Assembly (NCBI RefSeq): GCF_900143005.1
Contig: NZ_FRCS01000009.1
Coordinates: forward strand, 1 to 64,000
Direction: 5' to 3'
Source of the DNA: Cryptosporangium aurantiacum
GTDB lineage: Bacteria; Actinomycetota; Actinomycetes; Mycobacteriales; Cryptosporangiaceae
Length of the DNA: 64,000 bases
Shown here: piece by piece, positions 23,685 to 33,463 of the stretch
Layout: the number at the start of each line of letters is the position of its first letter
Position numbering within the stretch: position 1 is the stretch's first letter
Made by a program: the position numbers and the translations under genes
Notes under the pieces: generated by a model
What the model was told of the DNA's origin: nothing
Seen by the model: the letters and a program-made list of their open reading frames with translations, nothing else
Database searches by the model: none

Positions 23685-25172
23685 ATGACAACCGTGCAGA
23701 GCGACAGCGGCGTCCTCGCCGGTGACCCGCGGATGCTGATCGACGGTGAGCTCCAGCTCACCGGCAGCGGTGCGATGTTCGACGTGATCCACCCCGCGAG
23801 CGAACAGGTCGCCGGTCAGGTCACCGACGGCACGGTCGACGACATGGCGCGCGCCGTCGGCGCCGCACGGCGGGCGTTCGACACCACCGAGTGGTCCCGT
23901 GACGTCGAGTTCCGCTACCACTGCCTGACGCAGCTGCACGCCGCGCTCGAGCGCAACAAGGAGCAGTTACGCCGGATCACGGTCACCGAGGTCGGCTGCC
24001 CGGTCAGCCTCACCGGCGCCCACATCGAGAGCCCGATCGAGGAAGTCGCCCACTGGGCCGAGCTCGGCCGGAAATTCGAGTACCTGGAGGACACCGGTCT
24101 GCACGACGCGATCGGCGGCCAGACCCGGCGGCTGATCCACTGGGACGCGGTGGGCGTCGTCGGCGCGATCACCCCGTGGAACGTGCCGTTCTACCTGAAC
24201 ATCGCCGAGACCACCCCGGCGCTGATGGCCGGCAACACGGTCGTCCTCAAACCCGCACAGCTGACCCCGTGGGCGGGTAGTGAGCTGGGCCGGATCGTCG
24301 CCGAGGAGACCGACATCCCGGCCGGTGTCCTCAACGTCGTCACCTCGAACGCCAACGAGGTCGGCGCGGCGCTCTCGGCCGACCCGCGGGTCGACATGAT
24401 CACGTTCACCGGCTCCACCGCCACCGGCCGCGCGATCCTCGCCGCCGGCGCCGCGACCGTGAAACGCACGCTGCTCGAACTCGGCGGCAAGTCCGCGCAC
24501 GTGGTGCTCGACGACGCGGACCTGACCGCGGCACTGCCGATGGCCGCGACGCTGGCCTGCGTCATGTCCGGGCAGAGCTGCGTGCTGCCGAGCCGGATCC
24601 TGCTGCCGCGGTCCCGGTACGAGGAGGGCCTGGCGATCCTGCAGGCCACGATGGAGGGTTTCCCGGTCGGCGACCCGTGGGACCCGTCGAAGCTCCAGGG
24701 CCCGCAGATCAGCGCCGGGCAGCGGGACAAGGTGCTCGGGCTGATCGCGTCCGGGATCGACTCCGGCGCGCGTCTGGTGACCGGCGGTGGTGTCCCGCCG
24801 GAGTTCCCCACCGGTTACTACGTACAGCCGACGCTGCTCGCGGACGTCGACCCCGACTCGCAGGTCGCCCAGGAGGAGATCTTCGGGCCGGTGCTGTGCG
24901 TCATACCGTACGACACCGAGGACGAGGCGATCGCGATCGCGAACAACTCGATCTACGGTCTGTCCGGCCAGGTCAGCAGCGCCGACGAGGACCGGGCGCT
25001 GAAGGTGGCGCTGCGCCTGCGCACCGGTAGCGCCAACATCAACGGCGGCCAGCACTTCGGGCTGACCAGCCCGTTCGGCGGTTCGAAGCAGAGCGGGCTG
25101 GGGCGGCGCAACGGCGTCCACGGGTTCCAGGAGTACCTGGAGCTCAAGACGCTGGGCCTGCCGGCGAACTGA
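23685..25172 (+). CDS. Aldehyde dehydrogenase family protein (495 aa)
   Basis: NAD(P)+-dependent oxidation of an aldehyde to an acid. Family motifs in order are VGAITPWNVPFYLN, VVLKPAQLTP, MITFTGSTATG, the general-base Glu in LLELGGKSAH, the nucleophile Cys in MSGQSCVLPSR, EEIFGPVLCVIPY and SPFGGSKQSGLGRRNG. The length is normal. The start at 23685 has AGGAGG 11 bases upstream and is preferred over the ATG at 23676, which lies too close to that site. It is the second gene of the operon after the SDR, so an alcohol-to-aldehyde-to-acid route feeding the following CoA ligase is plausible. Confidence 0.9.
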   Translation: MTTVQSDSGVLAGDPRMLIDGELQLTGSGAMFDVIHPASEQVAGQVTDGTVDDMARAVGAARRAFDTTEWSRDVEFRYHCLTQLHAALERNKEQLRRITVTEVGCPVSLTGAHIESPIEEVAHWAELGRKFEYLEDTGLHDAIGGQTRRLIHWDAVGVVGAITPWNVPFYLNIAETTPALMAGNTVVLKPAQLTPWAGSELGRIVAEETDIPAGVLNVVTSNANEVGAALSADPRVDMITFTGSTATGRAILAAGAATVKRTLLELGGKSAHVVLDDADLTAALPMAATLACVMSGQSCVLPSRILLPRSRYEEGLAILQATMEGFPVGDPWDPSKLQGPQISAGQRDKVLGLIASGIDSGARLVTGGGVPPEFPTGYYVQPTLLADVDPDSQVAQEEIFGPVLCVIPYDTEDEAIAIANNSIYGLSGQVSSADEDRALKVALRLRTGSANINGGQHFGLTSPFGGSKQSGLGRRNGVHGFQEYLELKTLGLPAN

Positions 25173-25220
25173 GACGCACTGAGATTGCGCCGGGGTGAGC
25201 AGCGGGCCAGGGTGGGACCC

Positions 25221-26786
25221 GTGGCTCACCCCGCGCTCTCGTACGAACCGCTGACCCCTACCGCGTACCTCGACCGCGCCGCCGCGGCGCACGGCGACCG
25301 GATCGGCGTCGTCGACGGCCCGCACCGGTGGACCTACGCCCAACTGCACGAACGCTGCACGCGGCTGGCCGGTGCGGTGGCGCCGCTCGCGTGCGGCCGC
25401 CCGGTCGCGGTGCTGGCGCCGAACACGCACGTGCTGCTGGAGGCCAACTTCGGCGTGCCGTGGGCCGGTGCGCCGCTGGTCGCGATCAACACCCGGCTGT
25501 CGGCGACCGAGGTGCGGTACCTCCTCGAGCACTCGCGGGCGGCGGTGCTGATCCACGACCCGTCGTTCGACGCGCTGGTCGACACGGTGTTCGCGGGCCT
25601 GGACACACCGCCGCACCGGATCCGCGCCGGAGCGGAGTACGAGGCGCTGCTCACCGGCGCCCACCCGCACCACCGCACTCCGGAGGACGAGCGCGCGCTC
25701 CTCTCGATCAACTACACGTCCGGCACCACCGGCCGCCCCAAAGGCGTTATGTACTCCCACCGCGGCGCCTACCTGCAGTCGGTGGCGATGGCCGGGCACA
25801 CGCTGCTGACGCCGAGCGCGGTGCACCTGTGGACGCTGCCGATGTTCCACTGCAACGGCTGGTGCTTTCCCTGGGCCGTGACCGCGGCCGCGGCCACGCA
25901 CGTCTGCCTGCCGAAGCTGGATCCCGCCGAGGTCTGGCGGCTGATCCGCGAGGAGGGCGTGACGCACCTGAACGGCGCGCCGACCGTCCTGACGATGATC
26001 GCGTACGCGAGGGAGGCCGCGCCGCTGCCCGCGGGGCACCGGGTGCGGGTGGCCACCGGCGGGGCACCACCGTCGCCGGCGATCCTGCGCCGGATGAGCG
26101 AGCTGGGCTTCGAGGTCACCCACCTCTACGGACTCACCGAGACCTACGGCCCGGCGATGATCTGCGACTGGCGTCCGGAGTGGGACACGCTGGACGCGGA
26201 CGCGCAGGCCCGGATGAAGGCCCGGCAGGGCGTGGGCAACATGATCTCCTGCACCGCCCGGGTGATCGGCGACGACGGCGCCGACGTGCCTGCGGACGGG
26301 CGGACGACCGGGCAGATCGCGCTGCGGGGCAACAACGTGATGCTCGGGTACCTCGACGATCCGGAGGCCACGGCCGCCGCGGCGCCGGACGGGTGGTTCC
26401 GCACCGGGGACATCGGGGTCGTGCACCCGGACGGGTACGTCGAGCTGCGCGACCGCTCGAAGGACGTGATCATCTCCGGCGGGGAGAACATCGCGTCGGT
26501 CGAGGTCGAGCAGGTGATCATGGACCATCCGGCGGTGCTGGAGGTCGCGGTGATCGCGGTGCCGGACGAGCGGTGGGGCGAGGTTCCGGCCGCGTACGTC
26601 ACGGTGCGGGACGGCGCGTCGGTGACCGCCGACGAGCTGATCGAGCACGTCCGCGGGCGGCTGGCCCGGTTCAAGGCACCCAAGCACGTGACGTTCGGCG
26701 ACCTGCCCAAGACGTCCACCGGGAAGGTGCAGAAGTACGTCCTGCGCGAGCAGGCCTGGACCGGTCACGACCGGCGGATCCAGTGA
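25221..26786 (+). CDS. AMP-forming fatty-acyl-CoA synthetase family ligase (521 aa)
   Basis: Activates a carboxylic acid as its acyl-AMP and then acyl-CoA. The phosphate-binding motif is NYTSGTTGRPKGVM, the substrate-pocket motif is HLYGLTETYGP, the hinge is GWFRTGDIG then ELRDRSKDVIISGGENIASVE, and the catalytic Lys is in LPKTSTGKVQKYVLR. The length is normal. The start is uncertain between GTG 25212 and GTG 25221. Following SDR and ALDH, it would activate the acid they make. The fused acyl-CoA dehydrogenase downstream would take the next step. Confidence 0.88.
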   Translation: MAHPALSYEPLTPTAYLDRAAAAHGDRIGVVDGPHRWTYAQLHERCTRLAGAVAPLACGRPVAVLAPNTHVLLEANFGVPWAGAPLVAINTRLSATEVRYLLEHSRAAVLIHDPSFDALVDTVFAGLDTPPHRIRAGAEYEALLTGAHPHHRTPEDERALLSINYTSGTTGRPKGVMYSHRGAYLQSVAMAGHTLLTPSAVHLWTLPMFHCNGWCFPWAVTAAAATHVCLPKLDPAEVWRLIREEGVTHLNGAPTVLTMIAYAREAAPLPAGHRVRVATGGAPPSPAILRRMSELGFEVTHLYGLTETYGPAMICDWRPEWDTLDADAQARMKARQGVGNMISCTARVIGDDGADVPADGRTTGQIALRGNNVMLGYLDDPEATAAAAPDGWFRTGDIGVVHPDGYVELRDRSKDVIISGGENIASVEVEQVIMDHPAVLEVAVIAVPDERWGEVPAAYVTVRDGASVTADELIEHVRGRLARFKAPKHVTFGDLPKTSTGKVQKYVLREQAWTGHDRRIQ

Positions 26787-26804
26787 GGCGTATAGACCGG
26801 TGAA

Positions 26805-26818
26805 CAGAACGCGTTCTA
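26805..26818. promoter_or_regulatory. KstR-like operator upstream of the acyl-CoA dehydrogenase
   Basis: CAGAACGCGTTCTA fits 13 of 14 positions, counting its free ones, of the reported mycobacterial KstR motif TnnAACnnGTTnnA and contains the perfect palindrome AGAACGCGTTCT. It ends 10 bases before the GTG start. KstR represses cholesterol-catabolic genes in mycobacteria and rhodococci. No kstR is in the window. Confidence 0.55.
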
Positions 26819-26828
26819 CTGTTCGTCC

Positions 26829-28970
26829 GTGGCCATCGCACTTTCTGACGATCACCGTCAACTAGCCGACGTCGTCCGGTCGTTCGCCGAGGCGCAGAAC
26901 CTGCGCCTGGCCACCCGGCAGGCGCTCACCGACACGGCGAGCGCGCCGGTCGCGTGGAAGCAGATCGCCGACCTCGGCTGGACCGGACTGGCCATTCCGG
27001 ACGCATACGGCGGTTCGGACGCCGGCCTGCCGGAGCTGGCCGTGGTCGCCGAGCAGCTCGGCGCGGTGCCCGCGCCGGGGCCGTTCCTGCCCGCGGTGGC
27101 CGCTGGTGCGGTGCTGGACGCGCTGGCTCCCGACGACGTGAAGGACGCGGTGCTGCGGCCGCTCGCCGACGGGTCGGGGATCGTCGTCCTGGGCCTGGCC
27201 GGTGCGCTGGACTTCTCGGGTGGCGCGCTGTCCGGGGTGGTCGGTCCGGTGCCTGGCGCGGTGTGGGCCGACCACGTCCTGGTGCGGGTCGGCGACGACG
27301 ACCTGGCGTTGCTGCCGACCGCGGACGTGACGGTCACGCCGGCTCCGGGGCTCGATCCGTCGCTGGGGGCGGCGCGGATCGAGGTGTCCGGGGCCCGTGG
27401 GCCGGTGTTCCCCGGGGCGGCGCGGGTCGCGGTGCGCATCGGGCGGGCGCTGGCCGCCGCCGAAGCCGCCGGGGGTGCCCACGCGACGCTCGCGATGGCG
27501 CTGGAGTACGCGAAGGTTCGCGAGCAGTTCGGGCGCACGATCGGCAGCTTCCAGGCCGTGAAGCACCACCTGGCCGACATGCTCGTCGCCGCCGAGACCG
27601 CGACCGCCGCGGCCTGGGACGCCGCCCGCGCGGCCGCCGGCGATCCGGCGCAGGCCGACCTGGCGTCGGCGGTGGCGGCCGCGATCGCGCTGAGCGCCTA
27701 CCAGTTCACCGCGCAGAAGAACATCCAGATTCTCGGCGGCATCGGCTTCACCTGGGAGCACGACGCGCACCTCTACCTGCGGCGCGCGGTCACGCTCGCG
27801 GCACTGTGGGGCCCGGTCGCCGCGGCCGAGGACGACGTCGCGGCGGCGGCGCTGGCCGGCGTGCGACGCGAGTACGCGGTGGACCTGCCGCCGGAGGCCG
27901 AGACGTACCGCTCGGAGGCGCGGACGTTCGTCGCCTCGTACCGGGAAGCGCCGTCGGAGGCCCGCCGCGGGCTGCTCGTCGACTCCGGCTACCTGGTGCC
28001 GCACTGGCCGAAGCCGTGGGGCCGGGCCGCGGGTCCGGTCGAGCAGCTGGTGATCGAGCAGGAGTTCGCCGGCGTCCGCGTGCCGCGGCTCGGCATCGGC
28101 GGCTGGGTGACGCTGACGATCAGCCAGCACGCGACGCCGGAGCAGGTCGAGCGCTGGATCCCGGCGAGCCTGCGCGGCGACCTCGTGTGGTGCCAGCTGT
28201 TCAGCGAGCCCGGCGCCGGGTCGGACGCCGCGGCCGTGCAGACGCGCGGGCTGCGCGTCGACGGCGGGTGGCGGGTCACCGGCCAGAAAGTGTGGACGAG
28301 CGGCGCCCAGTACTGCAACCGGGGCCTGGCGACCGTGCGCACCGACCCGGACGTGCCGAAGCACCAGGGGATCACCGCGATGGTGATCGACCTGACCGCG
28401 CCCGGCGTGGAAGTGCGCCCGCTGCGGGAGATCACCGGCGAGGCGATGTTCAACGAGGTGTTCTTCGACAACGTCTTCGTCCCCGACGAGGACGTGGTGG
28501 GCGCGGTCGACGCGGGCTGGACGGTCGCCCGCGCGACGCTGGGCAACGAGCGGGTGTCGATCGGCGGCGATTCCGGCCTGAGCGCCGGTGCGGCCGCGCT
28601 CGTGACCGCGATCGAGAAGTACGGCGTCACCGACGCCGGGCTGGTGCGCGAGGCCGGTCGGCTCGCGGCCGTCGAGCAGACCACCCGGCTGCTCAACCTG
28701 CGGATGGTCGTGCGTGCGGTCGCGGGCAGCAGCGAACCGAGCATCGAGGGCGCGCTGACGAAGCTGGTCGGCGCCGAGCTCGCGCAGTCGATCGGCGAAC
28801 TGGCGCTGCGGCTCGCCGGGCCGGCGGCCGTCGACGGTTCCGACCCCGCGCTCGCGATCGGATACCTCTACTCCCGCGCGATGACGATCGCGGGCGGGAC
28901 GTCCGAGATCAGCCGCAACGTGATCGCCGAGCGCATCCTCGGACTGCCGCGCGATCCCCTGAACCGCTAG
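26829..28970 (+). CDS. Tandem (fused) acyl-CoA dehydrogenase, FadE34-like (713 aa)
   Basis: Two acyl-CoA dehydrogenase units in one chain. The first (about 1-350) opens with LSDDHRQLADVVRSFAEAQN and ends with IQILGGIGFTWEHDAHLYLR. The second (about 360-713) has WCQLFSEPGAGSDAAAVQT, VTGQKVWTSGAQYCNRGLA and a closing MTIAGGTSEISRNVIAERIL. This layout and length match mycobacterial FadE34-type enzymes, where the fused halves replace an alpha2-beta2 heterotetramer used on steroid side chains. It uses FAD to introduce an alpha-beta double bond. A KstR-like site precedes it. That the substrate is steroid-derived is inferred from these two points. Confidence 0.87.
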   Translation: MAIALSDDHRQLADVVRSFAEAQNLRLATRQALTDTASAPVAWKQIADLGWTGLAIPDAYGGSDAGLPELAVVAEQLGAVPAPGPFLPAVAAGAVLDALAPDDVKDAVLRPLADGSGIVVLGLAGALDFSGGALSGVVGPVPGAVWADHVLVRVGDDDLALLPTADVTVTPAPGLDPSLGAARIEVSGARGPVFPGAARVAVRIGRALAAAEAAGGAHATLAMALEYAKVREQFGRTIGSFQAVKHHLADMLVAAETATAAAWDAARAAAGDPAQADLASAVAAAIALSAYQFTAQKNIQILGGIGFTWEHDAHLYLRRAVTLAALWGPVAAAEDDVAAAALAGVRREYAVDLPPEAETYRSEARTFVASYREAPSEARRGLLVDSGYLVPHWPKPWGRAAGPVEQLVIEQEFAGVRVPRLGIGGWVTLTISQHATPEQVERWIPASLRGDLVWCQLFSEPGAGSDAAAVQTRGLRVDGGWRVTGQKVWTSGAQYCNRGLATVRTDPDVPKHQGITAMVIDLTAPGVEVRPLREITGEAMFNEVFFDNVFVPDEDVVGAVDAGWTVARATLGNERVSIGGDSGLSAGAAALVTAIEKYGVTDAGLVREAGRLAAVEQTTRLLNLRMVVRAVAGSSEPSIEGALTKLVGAELAQSIGELALRLAGPAAVDGSDPALAIGYLYSRAMTIAGGTSEISRNVIAERILGLPRDPLNR

Positions 28971-28979
28971 CGGCGGAGT

Positions 28980-29762
28980 TCAGCGGGCGTCCCGCAGCTG
29001 AAAGACGATCGCGCCCGCGACGACCGCGGCACCGGCGTACGCCGCCAGCACGCCGAGCCCGGCCCACGGTCCGATGTGCTCGGCGGCGAGGTTCCGGGTC
29101 GACTGGATGACCAGCCCCGCGTCCATCGGCGCGTACCGGTGGATGCGGTGCTGCCAGTACGGGTCGCTGACGAACAGCGCGACGACCGGCGCCCCGTAGA
29201 GCAGGGCGAGCGACGCCGTGAGCGCGCCCGCGGTGTCGCGCAGAAGGAGGCCCAGCCCGGCGCCGAGCAGCGTCACCAGACCGAGGTAGAGCACGGTGCC
29301 GAGGGCCGCTCGCCGGGTGGCGTCGTCGGCGAGCGACAGCGGCGGGAACCCGTGCGCGGTGGTGAACCCGTTGCCGGGCAGCACGGCCCGCCCGGCGGCC
29401 AGCGAACCCGCGACCGCCAGGACACCGGCGGCCGACCCGAGCACCGCGAGGACGCCGAGCTTGCCGAGCACGACCGGGAACCGTCGCGGCACGGTCAGCA
29501 GCGTCGGCCGGATCGTGCGCGTGCTGTACTCCGCGGTCGTCGCCAGGACCCCGAGGACCAGCACCCCGAGCTGCCCCAGGCGCACGCCCGCCAGCGACAG
29601 CTCCGGGGTGTCGAGCGTGCAGGGCCGGTCGCAGTGCGCGTAGTCCAGCGACGCGGTGATCGCGAGGCCGAGGCCCACCGTGCCCGCGACGGCGAGCAGC
29701 AGTAGCCATCCCGTGCTCGGCAGCGTCCGCAGCTTCGTCCACTCGGCGTGCGCCGCGCGCAT
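28980..29762 (-). CDS. ABC-2 type exporter membrane protein (260 aa)
   Basis: Membrane subunit of an ABC exporter. It begins MRAAHAEWTKLRTLPSTGW, the usual start of these actinobacterial permeases, with a first helix immediately after. Later helices are around residues 60-75, 105-130, 155-180, 190-210 and 230-250. The EYSTRTIRPTLLTVPRRFPV segment is the coupling-helix region. The ATG at 29762 overlaps the stop of the upstream permease by one base (TGATG). It is the third gene of ATPase-permease-permease. Confidence 0.85.
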   Translation of the reverse strand: MRAAHAEWTKLRTLPSTGWLLLLAVAGTVGLGLAITASLDYAHCDRPCTLDTPELSLAGVRLGQLGVLVLGVLATTAEYSTRTIRPTLLTVPRRFPVVLGKLGVLAVLGSAAGVLAVAGSLAAGRAVLPGNGFTTAHGFPPLSLADDATRRAALGTVLYLGLVTLLGAGLGLLLRDTAGALTASLALLYGAPVVALFVSDPYWQHRIHRYAPMDAGLVIQSTRNLAAEHIGPWAGLGVLAAYAGAAVVAGAIVFQLRDAR

Positions 29763-31252
29763 CACGCGTCCCGCGTCCGCAGCCGCCACCAGGCCAGCCC
29801 GAGCGTCAGCGCGGTCCAGGCCGCGACGACGCCGATCCCGGCCCACGGGCCGATCAGGGCCCACGGCTCAGCGAGCGTGATCGTCGGTGGTTTGGCGCGC
29901 TGGGTCGCCAGCCCGCCGGCCAGCGTGGTGTACATCAGCCACTTCGGGGAGCTGCCGGGCAGGATCATCCCGACGATCAGCGGCAGCAGCACCAGCGTGA
30001 TCGTGACCGTGATCGCCGCGGCGGTGTGCCGCAGCAGCATCCCGATCCCGAGCCCGACGAGCGCGACCCCGGCCATGAACGCCGCGGTCAGCACGATCGC
30101 CCGCAGCACGGCGGGGTCACTCAGCGACGGTTCGGGGAAGGCGGGCGGCGTGAACCCGTGCGACCGCAGGACCGGTATCGCGAGGAGGAACGACCCGAGC
30201 ACCCCGATCAGCCCGGCGAGGAACGACGTGACGCCGAGGACCAGCGCCTTCGCGGCCAGGACCCGGCCGCGGCGCGGCGTCGCGGCCAGCGTCACCCGGA
30301 TCATGGCCCGGCGGTACTCCGCGGTCGCGAACAGCACGCCGATCGCGACGAGCGCCATCACACCGGCGACGACGCCGATCAGCGCGGCCTCGACCATGTC
30401 GTCGTCGGGCGGATCCGGGCCGACCTTGCCGGTGCCGGTCACCGCGAACGCGCCGCCTCGCTCGGAGAACTGTCCGCTGGGAGGACCGTCCTTCGCCGCG
30501 ATCGCCGGCTGGCCGATCTGGTCCCCGCGCCAGGCCGCCCCGTTGTCGAGCCGCACGTTGTCGAACGTGGCCGACGCGACGGTCGTGGTCATGCCCACCG
30601 ACGAGCTGCCGCCGCCCCGCTCGGTGAAGACCGCAGGCGGCGACGACACGTAGAAGCCGACCTCGACGGTGGACGGCAGGCTCTTCGGCGACGCCGTCCC
30701 GACCCTCTCCCACCGGACGCCGTCGGCCGACTCGTACCCGGTCAGCGTGTCCCCGGAGCGAACCAGCCGCAGCCAGCGCGGACCGCTGCTTCCGCTGCCC
30801 CGGCGGTCACCGTCGAAGTCCCACTGGAGCCGGACGCCGCGCGACGGGGTCAGCGCCAGCGCGGCGTACGAGGAGCCCGGGCGCGTCCCGTCCTTGACCA
30901 TCAGGCCCGCGGCCGGCGACGCGAACGGGCTCGGATCGTTCAGCCGGGTCAGCCCGCCCGCGGTCCGGTCGTCCGATGGGAGCCGCAGCGACGCGACCCG
31001 GACGGTCAGCGTGGTGTCCCCGGTGACCGGCTGGTGGACGAAGTAGAACGAGTCGGACACCGGGTCGCCGAGCGGTCCGGAGAAGATGTCGGTGGACCGG
31101 TTGATGTCGGTCTGGTTGCCGGACGCGGCCAGGTAACTCAGGCCGACGGTGAGCGCGATCGCGCCGACGAGCGTGACCATCCACCGCGTCACCGAGCGGA
31201 ATTTTGTCCACTCGGCCAGCAGCAGGCCGCCGAACGACTCGCGGGCGTTCAC
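29762..31252 (-). CDS. ABC-2 permease with inserted extracytoplasmic beta-sandwich domain (496 aa)
   Basis: A permease related to its downstream neighbour, with EWTKFRSVTRWMVTLVGAIALTVG at the start. Between the first and second membrane helices (about residues 45-265) there is a large insert: DSFYFVHQPVTGDTTLTVRV, ASPAAGLMVKDGTRPGS, GVRLQWDFDGDRRGSG, then WLRLVRSGDTLTGYESADG. This looks like a concanavalin-A-like / DUF1349-type domain facing outside, so it could bind a glycan or peptide. The rest contains TAEYRRAMIRVTLAATPRRG and the usual helices. The GTG start overlaps the ATPase stop by 4 bases. Confidence 0.83.
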   Translation of the reverse strand: MNARESFGGLLLAEWTKFRSVTRWMVTLVGAIALTVGLSYLAASGNQTDINRSTDIFSGPLGDPVSDSFYFVHQPVTGDTTLTVRVASLRLPSDDRTAGGLTRLNDPSPFASPAAGLMVKDGTRPGSSYAALALTPSRGVRLQWDFDGDRRGSGSSGPRWLRLVRSGDTLTGYESADGVRWERVGTASPKSLPSTVEVGFYVSSPPAVFTERGGGSSSVGMTTTVASATFDNVRLDNGAAWRGDQIGQPAIAAKDGPPSGQFSERGGAFAVTGTGKVGPDPPDDDMVEAALIGVVAGVMALVAIGVLFATAEYRRAMIRVTLAATPRRGRVLAAKALVLGVTSFLAGLIGVLGSFLLAIPVLRSHGFTPPAFPEPSLSDPAVLRAIVLTAAFMAGVALVGLGIGMLLRHTAAAITVTITLVLLPLIVGMILPGSSPKWLMYTTLAGGLATQRAKPPTITLAEPWALIGPWAGIGVVAAWTALTLGLAWWRLRTRDA

Positions 31253-32199
31253 CGGACGCTCTTCTCGGTGCCGGGCGCGTACTCGATCGCCGCGCGGGTC
31301 AGGTCCATGTACGCCGCCTCCAGCGACGCGCGGTGCCGCCGCAGTTCGCTGAACGGGATCGCGGCGTCGGACAGCAGCGCCGAGACGCGGTCGCCCGGCA
31401 GGCCCTCGACGACGATCGTCTCGGCACCGGCGACCGTGACGGTCGCGCCCGCGTTGGCGAGCACGCGCGTGGCGTCGGCCCGCCGTGCGGTCGTGACCTC
31501 GACCCGGCCTTTCGACGCCGTCGCCAGGAGCTCGGCCACGCTGGTGTCGGCCACCACCCGGCCGCGGCCGATCGCGACGAGGTGGTCGGCGATCTCCTCC
31601 AGCTCACTCATCAGGTGGCTGGAGACCAGGATCGCGCGACCTTCCGCGGCCAGCGATCGCAGCAGGCCCCGGATCCAGACGATGCCGTCGGGGTCGAGCC
31701 CGTTGACCGGCTCGTCGAACAGAAGGATCGGCGGGTCGCCGAGCAGCGCCGCAGCGATCCCCAGCCGCTGCTGCATGCCGAGCGAGTAGCCACCCGCCCG
31801 GCGGCGGGCCGCCGGAGCCAGCCCCACCTGGTCGAGCACTTCGGACACTCGCCGCTTGCCGAGCCCGTTGGTGTGCGCCAGCCACAGCAGATGGTCGCGG
31901 CCTCGCCGGCCCGGGTGCAGGGCAGCTGCGTCCAGCAGCGCGCCGACGTGTGTGAGCGGCGTCCGTAACGAGCGGTACGGGCGGCCGTTGATCAGGGCCT
32001 CGCCCGCGTCGGGCGCGTCGAGCCCGAGGATCAGCCGCATCGTCGTCGACTTGCCGGCACCGTTCGGTCCGACGAAGCCGGTCACCTCGCCGGGCCGGAC
32101 GGTGAACGTGAGGCCGTCCACCGCGACCGTCGACCGGTACCGCTTCCGCAGCGCGCGCACCTCGATGGTCGGTTCCGTGCCGGGGATCGTGGGTTCCAT
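31249..32199 (-). CDS. ABC transporter ATP-binding protein, exporter type (316 aa)
   Basis: ATPase of the adjacent ABC-2 exporter. Walker A is GPNGAGKST, the signature is YSLGMQQRLGIAAAL, Walker B is ILLFDEPVNGLD, and the switch His is in VSSHLMSELEEIAD. The C-terminal extension (VEVTTARRADATRVLANAGA) is typical of bacitracin/lantibiotic-type drug exporters. It is divergent from a NarL-type histidine kinase-response regulator pair with 142 bases between. That arrangement usually means the sensor controls export of a harmful compound. Confidence 0.9.
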   Translation of the reverse strand: MEPTIPGTEPTIEVRALRKRYRSTVAVDGLTFTVRPGEVTGFVGPNGAGKSTTMRLILGLDAPDAGEALINGRPYRSLRTPLTHVGALLDAAALHPGRRGRDHLLWLAHTNGLGKRRVSEVLDQVGLAPAARRRAGGYSLGMQQRLGIAAALLGDPPILLFDEPVNGLDPDGIVWIRGLLRSLAAEGRAILVSSHLMSELEEIADHLVAIGRGRVVADTSVAELLATASKGRVEVTTARRADATRVLANAGATVTVAGAETIVVEGLPGDRVSALLSDAAIPFSELRRHRASLEAAYMDLTRAAIEYAPGTEKSVR

Positions 32200-32341
32200 G
32201 CCGGGAGGTTAGGAGCTGCACGGCGCCGGGCGCGTCCCGGCGCAGTGGGGTCTTTCCCGCGCGCGGTTCTCCCTCGTGTGGGGGGCGCGCATCCCCGCCG
32301 GGACGGACGACACCGCCCTCCGGGCCGGACACAATGCGGAG

Positions 32342-33463
32342 GTGAGGCGAGGAGGCCCGGCGGCCCTGGCGGTGGCGCTCGGCGCGGTGGCGGCGACCGA
32401 GGCCGTGTGGCGTGCCTTCGATCGGCCGCCGCTGGCGCTCGCCGCGCTCGTCGCGCTGGCCGGGGTGGCGCCGGTCGCGCTGGTGCGGCTCTGGCCCGCC
32501 GCGGCCGCCCTGTTGTCGGCCGCGGCGACGCTGTCCGGCCTGCTGGTCTCGTATCCCGTCACGGTCGCCGGGGCCTGCGCGCCGGCCGTGCTCTACGCCG
32601 CGGCCGGGTACCGGCGTCCACTCCGGATCGCCGCGCCGCTCGTGCTGCCGTTCGTCGTGTACGCCGCGGTGCCGGTGGCGCTCGACCGGCCCGGCGGACG
32701 GCCCGTCGCGCTCGTCCTCCTCGCGATTGCCGCGCTGGCGACCGCGGCGGGAGCGGCGCGGCGGCAGCGCGACGAGCACCGTCGTCACCGCGCCGCGGAA
32801 GAGTCGGCCGCCGCCTCGCTGCTGGAGTTCGCCGCCCGCGGTGAGCGCGCCCGCATCGTCCGCGAGCTCCACGACGTGGTCGCGCACCACATCACGATGA
32901 TCGCGCTGCAGGCGGAGGCCGCCCGCCTCGCCACTCCGGGTCTGCCGCCCGACGGCGCGCGCCGGCTCACCGCGATCGGCGACACCGCACGGACCGCGCT
33001 GACCGAGATGCGGCGGCTGCTCGGCGTGCTGCGCGAAGACGTCGACGCGGACTCCGGGTTGGAGCCGCAACCCGGCCTCCACCAGCTCAACACGCTGCTC
33101 GACGAGGCACGGGACGCGGGCCTCGGCGGCGGTGTGCGGCTGATCGTCAGCGGCGCGGTGCAGTCGCTCGACCCCGGCGTCGAGCTCGCGGCCTACCGGA
33201 TCGTCCAGGAGGCGCTGACCAACGCCCGCAGGCACGCCGTCGGCGCCGCGGTCGACGTCGAACTGCGTTATCACGGCGAGGAACTCGTCGTGCGCGTCTA
33301 CGACAACGGACCCGGGCCGGCGCCGCAGCCCGGCCACGGGCACGGCCTGACCGGCATGCGGGAACGCGCCGCGGTGGTCGGTGGCCAGGTCACGGCCGGT
33401 GCCGCGCCGGGCTGTGGCTTCCTCGTCGAGGCGGTGCTGCCGACGAAGGGAGACACCGGGTGA
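32342..33463 (+). CDS. Sensor histidine kinase, NarL/HisKA_3 type (373 aa)
   Basis: About five or six N-terminal membrane helices (residues 8-135, for example [20 protein letters not shown]) with almost no extracellular loops, so it may sense signals in the membrane or through the ABC exporter. The phospho-acceptor His is in [17 protein letters not shown]. The ATPase domain has the N-box [15 protein letters not shown], then [10 protein letters not shown] and [11 protein letters not shown]. The GTG at 32342 is preferred over the ATG at 32276. The response regulator follows with a 4-base overlap. Confidence 0.9.
   Translation: MRRGGPAALAVALGAVAATEAVWRAFDRPPLALAALVALAGVAPVALVRLWPAAAALLSAAATLSGLLVSYPVTVAGACAPAVLYAAAGYRRPLRIAAPLVLPFVVYAAVPVALDRPGGRPVALVLLAIAALATAAGAARRQRDEHRRHRAAEESAAASLLEFAARGERARIVRELHDVVAHHITMIALQAEAARLATPGLPPDGARRLTAIGDTARTALTEMRRLLGVLREDVDADSGLEPQPGLHQLNTLLDEARDAGLGGGVRLIVSGAVQSLDPGVELAAYRIVQEALTNARRHAVGAAVDVELRYHGEELVVRVYDNGPGPAPQPGHGHGLTGMRERAAVVGGQVTAGAAPGCGFLVEAVLPTKGDTG

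Noticed and set aside
23967-26861. Open frame of 964 codons antisense to the ALDH and CoA-ligase genes
   Set aside because: Spans two well-supported genes on the other strand and has no domain motif; a codon-bias artefact.
32276-32341. Upstream ATG start for the histidine kinase
   Set aside because: The added residues are not membrane-like and lie in the divergent promoter; the GTG at 32342 has a GCGGAG site and leads straight into the first helix.
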